Under the pieces are notes generated by a model. That model saw nothing but the letters and a program-made list of their open reading frames with translations. It did not search any database and was not told the origin of the DNA. Shown here piece after piece: positions 5,087 through 10,518 of a DNA stretch of 10,518 bases. This stretch comes from AB-137-C09 sp964458185 (GTDB lineage: Bacteria; Pseudomonadota; Zetaproteobacteria; Mariprofundales; Mariprofundaceae): assembly GCA_964458185.1 (NCBI GenBank), contig CAYWFG010000039.1, positions 1 through 10,518 of the forward strand, in the 5' to 3' direction. The position numbers and the translations under genes are program-made. The first letter of the stretch is position 1. Each line of letters starts with the position of its first letter.

Positions 5087-8000
5087 ATGGGCACGCAACC
5101 TCGTAGGGATAAACCTACAACCGTGAAACGCATAAGAAAAAACTTTGGTCGCATTGAAGCCCCGCTTGAAATGCCTAATTTGCTTCACCTTCAACTTGAA
5201 TCCTACCGTGAGTTTGTGGGTGTTGGTGGTGGTTCTACCAACATTAATGAGTCTCGATTGGCAACAGTCTTTCGCAGCGTCTTTCCTGTGCGTGATTATG
5301 GCGGTACAGCTGAGTTGTGTTTTGAAGGACTGGAATACAGCCCTTCACGTTATGACTTAGACGAAGCGCGTAGCCGTGATTTAACCTATGCCTTACCCAT
5401 AAAAGTAAAACTTCGTCTGAAGATCTTTGATCAAGAAGAAGAAAAACCCGCTCGCCGCAAGGTAAAAGAAGAGCGTCAACAGCATGTCTACATGGGCGAA
5501 ATCCCATTGATGACAGAGCACGGATCATTTATTATCAATGGTACAGAACGCGCTATTGTGTCGCAGGTTCATCGCTCCCCTGGTGTTTTCTTTGATCATG
5601 ATAATGGCAAAACCCATTCTTCGGGTAAGTTTTTATTCAAAGCGCGATTAATTCCTTACCGTGGTTCATGGTTGGATTTGGAATTTGATTCCAAAGATAA
5701 AGTCTATTTCCGTATTGATTTGCGTCGCAAAATGCCTGTGGGTATTTTGTTGAAAGCATTGGGCTTGACCACCCAAGATATTTTGGATCGTTTTTATAAA
5801 CGCCGCATCTACCGTATTCATAACGATGCTTTCCAGTTACAATTGGATGCTGATCTGATGTTGGGTTCTCGTGCCATGTTGCCGATTGAGCTTGATGGAC
5901 GGACGTTGGTCGCGGAAGGTAAAAAAATCAACCGTGTAGCACTGCGTAAGCTTAAAGAAGCAGGTGTTGAATGGTTAGATATTCCTGATGAAAAAATGTT
6001 GGCTGAAGTGATTGCCCAGCCAATCATGATTGATGAAGAATTGTTATTTGATCATAACCATGAATTAACCAGCGAATCATTATCGGCACTGCGTGGTGCC
6101 GATATTGAGACCTTTGAGTGCTTGTTTATTGATATGTTTAGTCGTGGTTCTTGGTTGGCTGATACCTTGCGCTTGGATGTTGTACAATCCAAAGAAGAAG
6201 CACAGGTTGAGATTTACCGCATGATGCGCCCTGGTGAACCCCCCACGGTAGAAACAGCACGCGCATTGTTTGAATCTATGTTTTTTGATGCAGGTCGTTA
6301 CGACCTTTCTCGCGTTGGGCGGATGAAGTTGAATAGTCGTCTAGGCATCAGCGATGATGATGTTCCCTTGGATCAAGGAACCCTGCGTCTAGAAGACATC
6401 TTGCTCACTATGGACACCTTTTTGAAATTGCGTGATGGCATTGGTGACGTGGATGATATTGACCATTTAGGTAATCGTCGCCTTCGTTCTGTGGGTGAGT
6501 TATTAGAAAACAATATTCGCATTGGTCTAGTACGTATGGAGCGTGCGATTCGTGAACGTTTGGCATCTGGTGATGTGAACGAAATGATGCCGACTGATCT
6601 TGTCAATGCAAAACCCTTGATTGCTTCGGTGAAAGAGTTTTTTGGTTCTTCGCAATTGTCGCAATTTATGGATCAAACCAATCCTTTGTCTGAAGTGACC
6701 CATAAACGTCGTTTGTCTGCCTTAGGTCCTGGTGGTTTATCGCGTGAACGTGCGGGCTTTGAAGTGCGCGATGTGCATCCCACCCATTATGGTCGTTTAT
6801 GCCCCATTGAAACACCTGAAGGCCCCAACATTGGTCTGATTAACTCCTTGGCTTGTTTTGCTCAAGTGAATGAATTTGGTTTTATTGAAACACCGTATCG
6901 CTTGGTCAAAGAAGGACGAGTGACAGGTGAAGTTGCTTACCTTTCTGCGATAGATGAAAGTGGGCATATCATTGCGCAAGCCAATGCTGCCCTTGATGAT
7001 AATGGTGCATTTATCGCTGAGTTTATTCAGTGTCGCTGTGATGGTGATTTTATCATGACCCCACCTGAAGACATTACCTACATGGATGTTTCTCCTTCTC
7101 AGGTAGTTTCTGTTTCAGCAGGTTTGATTCCGTTTTTGGAACATGATGATGCTAACCGTGCCTTGATGGGTTCTAATATGCAACGTCAAGCCGTGCCGTT
7201 GGTTCGTTCTGAAAAGCCCTTGGTGGGTACAGGCATGGAAGCCTTTGTCGCCCGAGACTGTGGTGTCTCTGCGGTAGCGCGTCGTGGTGGTTTGGTCGAA
7301 AATTTGGATGCGGCTCGTATTGTAGTTCGCGTCAACGAAGATGAACAGCTTGAGGGTGAACCAGGCGTAGATATTTACCGATTGTTTAAATACCGCCGTT
7401 CGAATCAAAACAGTTGTTTTAATCAACGTCCCACGATCAAGGTTGGCGATATTGTTAGCAAGGGTGATATTATTGCTGATGGTCCATCCACCGATTTGGG
7501 CGAGTTGGCGCTAGGGCGTAATATTACCGTAGCACTGATGCCATGGCGTGGTTATAACTTTGAAGATGCTATTGTCATCTCTGAAAAATTGGTCAAAGAG
7601 GATGTCTATACCTCTATTCATATTGAAGAGTTTGAGTGCGTGGCGCGAGAAACGAAGTTGGGTTCAGAAGAAATCACCCGTGATATTCCTAACTCTGGGG
7701 AAGATCCTTTGCGTCATTTGGATGAATCAGGTATTGCCTACATTGGTGCCGAAGTAAAACCAGGTGATGTGGTGGTGGGTAAAATCACTCCGAAAGGCGA
7801 AACACAACTTTCACCTGAAGAAAAACTACTGCGTGCCATCTTTGGTGAAAAAGCCAGTGATGTGCGTGATAGTTCATTGCGGATTAAGCCTGCACAAGAG
7901 GGTGTGGTGGTGAACGTTCAAGTGTTCACCCGTCGTGGCGATGAAAAAGACGAACGTGCGAAGTCGATTGAAGAATACGAAATTGAAAAACTCTATGCCG

Positions 8001-9199
8001 ACAAAGAAGAAGAACGACGTATTTTAGAAGCCAATGTTCAAAGTCGTTTGTTGCAACTGTTAGAGGGCGCAACAGCGGTTAGTGTTAAAGGGCTGAAAAA
8101 AGACGCGGTGATTACGCTTGACGATTTAACATCGTTGCCGCTGCGTGAACTGATTCGCGCTTCTGTTGCCGATGATGCCGTGAATACACGCATTGCTGAT
8201 ATTTTAGCCAGCATGGATGCCGAGCGAGCGCGTCTTGAGTCACGCTTTGAAGAAAAAGTGGGCAAGGTACGAGAAGGTTCTGAACTTAAACCGGGCGTGA
8301 TTAAAATTGTCAAGGTCTATGTTGCGGTGAAACGCAAATTACAGCCAGGTGATAAAATGGCAGGTCGTCATGGTAATAAGGGTGTTATTTCCATTATTGT
8401 GCCAGAAGAAGATATGCCATTTAATGAACACGGTGTGCCTGTTGATATTTGTCTGAACCCGCTTGGCGTACCTTCGCGGATGAATATTGGACAAATTTTT
8501 GAAATGCACATGGGGCATGCGGCAAAAGAATTGGGTCATCGTTTGGATGAAATGTTAAAGGCGAGTGAATCACCCGCCGTGTTGCGCGACTTTTTGCTTG
8601 ATATTTACCAAGAAGACAAAAAAGCAACGGCTGAAATCAAGGATGCATCAGATAATCATATTATTGAGTTAACCAAGCTGTTGCGTGGTGGTGTGCCGAT
8701 TGCGACACCTGTATTTGATGGTGCGAAAGAAAAAGATATTCATCGCATGTTAAAACTTGCTGGTGTTTCAGAAACAGGGCAATGCACCTTGTATGATGGA
8801 CGCACAGGCGAAGCTTTTGATCGCCCCGTTACCGTAGGTCAGATGTATATTTTAAAACTACATCATTTAGTGGATGAAAAAATCCATGCGCGTTCGACAG
8901 GACCTTATTCATTGGTTGCACAGCAGCCCTTAGGTGGTAAGGCACAATTTGGTGGTCAGCGTTTTGGTGAGATGGAAGTGTGGGCGTTAGAGGCGTATGG
9001 CGCAGCGTATACCTTGCAAGAGATGTTGACGGTGAAGTCTGATGATGTGCAAGGACGTACCCGCATGTATGAATCCATTGTACGTGGTGAGATGTCGTTT
9101 GAGGCAGGCTTGCCTGAATCGTTTAATGTGATGACAAAAGAGTTGAATGCCTTGGGGATTGATCTTGAAATGATCAAAAAACCAAAGGGTCAGGAGTAA
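5087..9199 (+). CDS. rpoB: DNA-directed RNA polymerase subunit beta
   Basis: The beta subunit forms one pincer of RNA polymerase and part of the active site. The protein is 1370 aa against 1342 in E. coli. The difference comes from a slightly longer N-terminus and small internal insertions. The rifampicin-pocket region SSQLSQFMDQTNPLSEVTHK is at 521-540, with Gln526, Asp529, His539 and Ser544 matching E. coli Gln513, Asp516, His526 and Ser531, so it looks rifampicin-sensitive. The active-site lysines in QPGDKMAGRHGNKG are Lys1090 and Lys1098 (E. coli 1065 and 1073). The C-terminal GPYSLVAQQPLGGKAQFGGQ (from 1272) interlocks with beta-prime. Regions matching the E. coli lineage insertions (about 230-350 and 965-1065) are present. 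CGGAG (5076-5080) precedes ATG 5087. rpoC starts four bases after the stop. Confidence 0.99.
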   Translation: MGTQPRRDKPTTVKRIRKNFGRIEAPLEMPNLLHLQLESYREFVGVGGGSTNINESRLATVFRSVFPVRDYGGTAELCFEGLEYSPSRYDLDEARSRDLTYALPIKVKLRLKIFDQEEEKPARRKVKEERQQHVYMGEIPLMTEHGSFIINGTERAIVSQVHRSPGVFFDHDNGKTHSSGKFLFKARLIPYRGSWLDLEFDSKDKVYFRIDLRRKMPVGILLKALGLTTQDILDRFYKRRIYRIHNDAFQLQLDADLMLGSRAMLPIELDGRTLVAEGKKINRVALRKLKEAGVEWLDIPDEKMLAEVIAQPIMIDEELLFDHNHELTSESLSALRGADIETFECLFIDMFSRGSWLADTLRLDVVQSKEEAQVEIYRMMRPGEPPTVETARALFESMFFDAGRYDLSRVGRMKLNSRLGISDDDVPLDQGTLRLEDILLTMDTFLKLRDGIGDVDDIDHLGNRRLRSVGELLENNIRIGLVRMERAIRERLASGDVNEMMPTDLVNAKPLIASVKEFFGSSQLSQFMDQTNPLSEVTHKRRLSALGPGGLSRERAGFEVRDVHPTHYGRLCPIETPEGPNIGLINSLACFAQVNEFGFIETPYRLVKEGRVTGEVAYLSAIDESGHIIAQANAALDDNGAFIAEFIQCRCDGDFIMTPPEDITYMDVSPSQVVSVSAGLIPFLEHDDANRALMGSNMQRQAVPLVRSEKPLVGTGMEAFVARDCGVSAVARRGGLVENLDAARIVVRVNEDEQLEGEPGVDIYRLFKYRRSNQNSCFNQRPTIKVGDIVSKGDIIADGPSTDLGELALGRNITVALMPWRGYNFEDAIVISEKLVKEDVYTSIHIEEFECVARETKLGSEEITRDIPNSGEDPLRHLDESGIAYIGAEVKPGDVVVGKITPKGETQLSPEEKLLRAIFGEKASDVRDSSLRIKPAQEGVVVNVQVFTRRGDEKDERAKSIEEYEIEKLYADKEEERRILEANVQSRLLQLLEGATAVSVKGLKKDAVITLDDLTSLPLRELIRASVADDAVNTRIADILASMDAERARLESRFEEKVGKVREGSELKPGVIKIVKVYVAVKRKLQPGDKMAGRHGNKGVISIIVPEEDMPFNEHGVPVDICLNPLGVPSRMNIGQIFEMHMGHAAKELGHRLDEMLKASESPAVLRDFLLDIYQEDKKATAEIKDASDNHIIELTKLLRGGVPIATPVFDGAKEKDIHRMLKLAGVSETGQCTLYDGRTGEAFDRPVTVGQMYILKLHHLVDEKIHARSTGPYSLVAQQPLGGKAQFGGQRFGEMEVWALEAYGAAYTLQEMLTVKSDDVQGRTRMYESIVRGEMSFEAGLPESFNVMTKELNALGIDLEMIKKPKGQE

Positions 9200-9203
9200 A
9201 AGC

Positions 9204-10518
9204 ATGCAAAAACTGCTTAAAATGTTCCAAAAGCCCAGTGCCATTGAAGATTTTGATGGCTTACGGGTGGGGCTTGCTAGCCCAGAGAAAATTCGCTCTT
9301 GGTCATTTGGTGAAGTAAAAAAACCAGAAACCATCAATTACCGCACTTTCAAACCTGAACGTGATGGTTTGTTTTGCGCCAAGATTTTTGGCCCTATCAA
9401 AGATTATGAATGCTTATGTGGTAAATATAAACGGCTGAAGCATCGTGGTGTGGTCTGTGAAAAATGTGGCGTAGAAGTGATTCAATTTAAAGTGCGCCGT
9501 GAACGCATGGCACATATTGATTTGGCTGCTCCTGTGGCACATATTTGGTATTTAAAAAGCTTGCCCTCACGCATTGGTCTGTTATTAGATAAAACGCTGA
9601 AAGAACTTGAGCGCGTATTGTATTTTGAGTCTTATGTGGTGCTTGACCCTGGTTTGACCAGTTTGGATCAATACCAGATTCTTACTGAAGATGAATACAT
9701 GGAAGCTTTTGAAGCCTATGGCGAAGAGTTCGTTGCCAAGATGGGTGCAGAAGCCATTCGTGAAATGCTTAAAAATATTGATTTGGCTGAAGAACGCCAA
9801 TCACTGCGGGCACAAATTGTGGCAACCAAAGCAGTGACCCGTTTAACCAAATTAACCAAGCGTTTGCAAACGGTTGATGCCATGTTGGAATCAGGCAATC
9901 GTCCTGAATGGATGGTGTTAGAAGCCATTCCTGTCTTACCGCCAGAAATTCGTCCTTTAGTGGCTTTAGATGGCGGACGCTTTGCCACCTCTGATTTGAA
10001 TGATTTGTACCGCCGCGTGATCAATCGTAATAATCGTTTGCGTCGTTTGCTAGAATTAAATGCGCCTGAAATTATCACCCGTAACGAAAAACGCATGTTG
10101 CAAGAATCTGTTGATGCGTTGTTTGATAATGACCGCCGTTCTAAACCCATTACAGGTAATAACCGCAGACAATTAAAGTCATTATCTGATGTTATCAAGG
10201 GTAAACAAGGTCGTTTCCGTCAAAACTTGCTCGGTAAGCGTGTCGATTATTCAGGGCGTTCAGTGATTGTGGTCGGTCCAGAACTGAAACTGCATCAATG
10301 TGGTTTGCCTAAAAAAATGGCACTGGAATTGTTCCGTCCCTTTATTTACCATAAGCTGGAAGTCCGTGGTTTAGCTTCGACGATTAAGGCTGCGAAGCGA
10401 TTGGTTGAACAAGAGATTCCTGAAGTATGGGATATTTTGGCAGAAGTGATTCATCAGCATCCTGTGATGTTAAACCGTGCGCCAACATTGCATCGTTTGG
10501 GTATTCAAGCCTTTGAAC
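9204..10518 (+). CDS. rpoC: DNA-directed RNA polymerase subunit beta-prime (partial, 3' end outside window)
   Basis: The reading frame is open from ATG 9204 to the window edge and encodes the first 438 residues of a protein usually about 1400 aa. AGGAG (9192-9196) inside the rpoB end serves as ribosome-binding site, so rpoB and rpoC are coupled. The zinc ribbon has Cys70, Cys72 (CLC), Cys85 and Cys88 (CEKC), the same numbers as in E. coli. The clamp, the lid-rudder region (RNNRLRRLLELNAPEIITRN) and switch 2 (GKRVDYSGRSVIVVG, Lys345, Arg346, Arg352) also keep E. coli numbering. The window stops at NRAPTLHRLGIQAFE, about 20 residues before the magnesium-binding NADFDGD motif. The cut is a window boundary, not a truncation of the gene. 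Confidence 0.99.
   Translation, partial: MQKLLKMFQKPSAIEDFDGLRVGLASPEKIRSWSFGEVKKPETINYRTFKPERDGLFCAKIFGPIKDYECLCGKYKRLKHRGVVCEKCGVEVIQFKVRRERMAHIDLAAPVAHIWYLKSLPSRIGLLLDKTLKELERVLYFESYVVLDPGLTSLDQYQILTEDEYMEAFEAYGEEFVAKMGAEAIREMLKNIDLAEERQSLRAQIVATKAVTRLTKLTKRLQTVDAMLESGNRPEWMVLEAIPVLPPEIRPLVALDGGRFATSDLNDLYRRVINRNNRLRRLLELNAPEIITRNEKRMLQESVDALFDNDRRSKPITGNNRRQLKSLSDVIKGKQGRFRQNLLGKRVDYSGRSVIVVGPELKLHQCGLPKKMALELFRPFIYHKLEVRGLASTIKAAKRLVEQEIPEVWDILAEVIHQHPVMLNRAPTLHRLGIQAFE

Noticed and set aside
9716..10198. Antisense open frame of 160 codons opposite rpoC
   Set aside because: The sense strand encodes conserved RpoC throughout; the antisense frame is a shadow.
9204..10518. rpoC as a broken or truncated gene
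   Set aside because: The frame is intact to the last base and the residue numbering matches E. coli exactly; the end is the window boundary.

Overview
This window is a conserved bacterial core region: the tRNA-tuf-rpmG-secE-nusG-rplKAJL-rpoBC segment. All genes lie on the + strand. The order, the C-terminal and active-site sequences of RpoB and RpoC, and an L10-type leader RNA point to a proteobacterium. RpoC residue numbering matches E. coli exactly over the visible part. Base composition is moderate (mid-40s percent G+C by eye), with A/T-rich spacers. The class is uncertain. RpoB (1370 aa) is a little longer than in enteric bacteria, and rpmG plus tRNA-Trp sit between tuf and secE, which E. 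coli lacks. A deeper proteobacterial branch (for example zetaproteobacterial or a divergent gammaproteobacterium) is possible, but I cannot assign it from the sequence alone.

Layout. Positions 11-177 carry tRNA-Gly(UCC) and tRNA-Thr(GGU), both with encoded CCA ends. They lead into tuf (251-1441, EF-Tu), which is followed by a good intrinsic terminator (about 1465-1500). Next come rpmG (1517-1672, a zinc-ribbon L33), a short hairpin with a T-run (1701-1726), and tRNA-Trp(CCA) (1729-1804). secE (1855-2043) and nusG (2045-2575) are one base apart and are followed by rplK (2589-3017) and rplA (3027-3713). The 242-base rplA-rplJ spacer is the only large gap. It holds a 25-base palindrome and a structured L10 autoregulatory leader. 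After it come rplJ (GTG start, 3962-4480), rplL (4563-4940), a strong attenuator-like hairpin (4977-5018), rpoB (5087-9199) and rpoC (9204 to the window end, truncated by the window).

How the genes work together. The tRNAs, EF-Tu, L33, L11, L1, L10 and L7/L12 serve translation. L11, L10 and L7/L12 together form the ribosomal stalk base and stalk that recruit EF-Tu and other GTPase factors. NusG couples RNA polymerase to ribosomes or Rho, RpoB/RpoC form the catalytic core of RNA polymerase, and SecE is a core part of the SecYEG translocon. Likely control points are the L10 leader, the rplJ-rplL spacer and the rplL-rpoB hairpin. They would set the expected ratio of high L7/L12 to moderate L10 to low polymerase.

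I see no mobile element, CRISPR, defence cassette or unknown gene. The points worth a second look are regulatory RNA structures in the spacers, not a new protein system.
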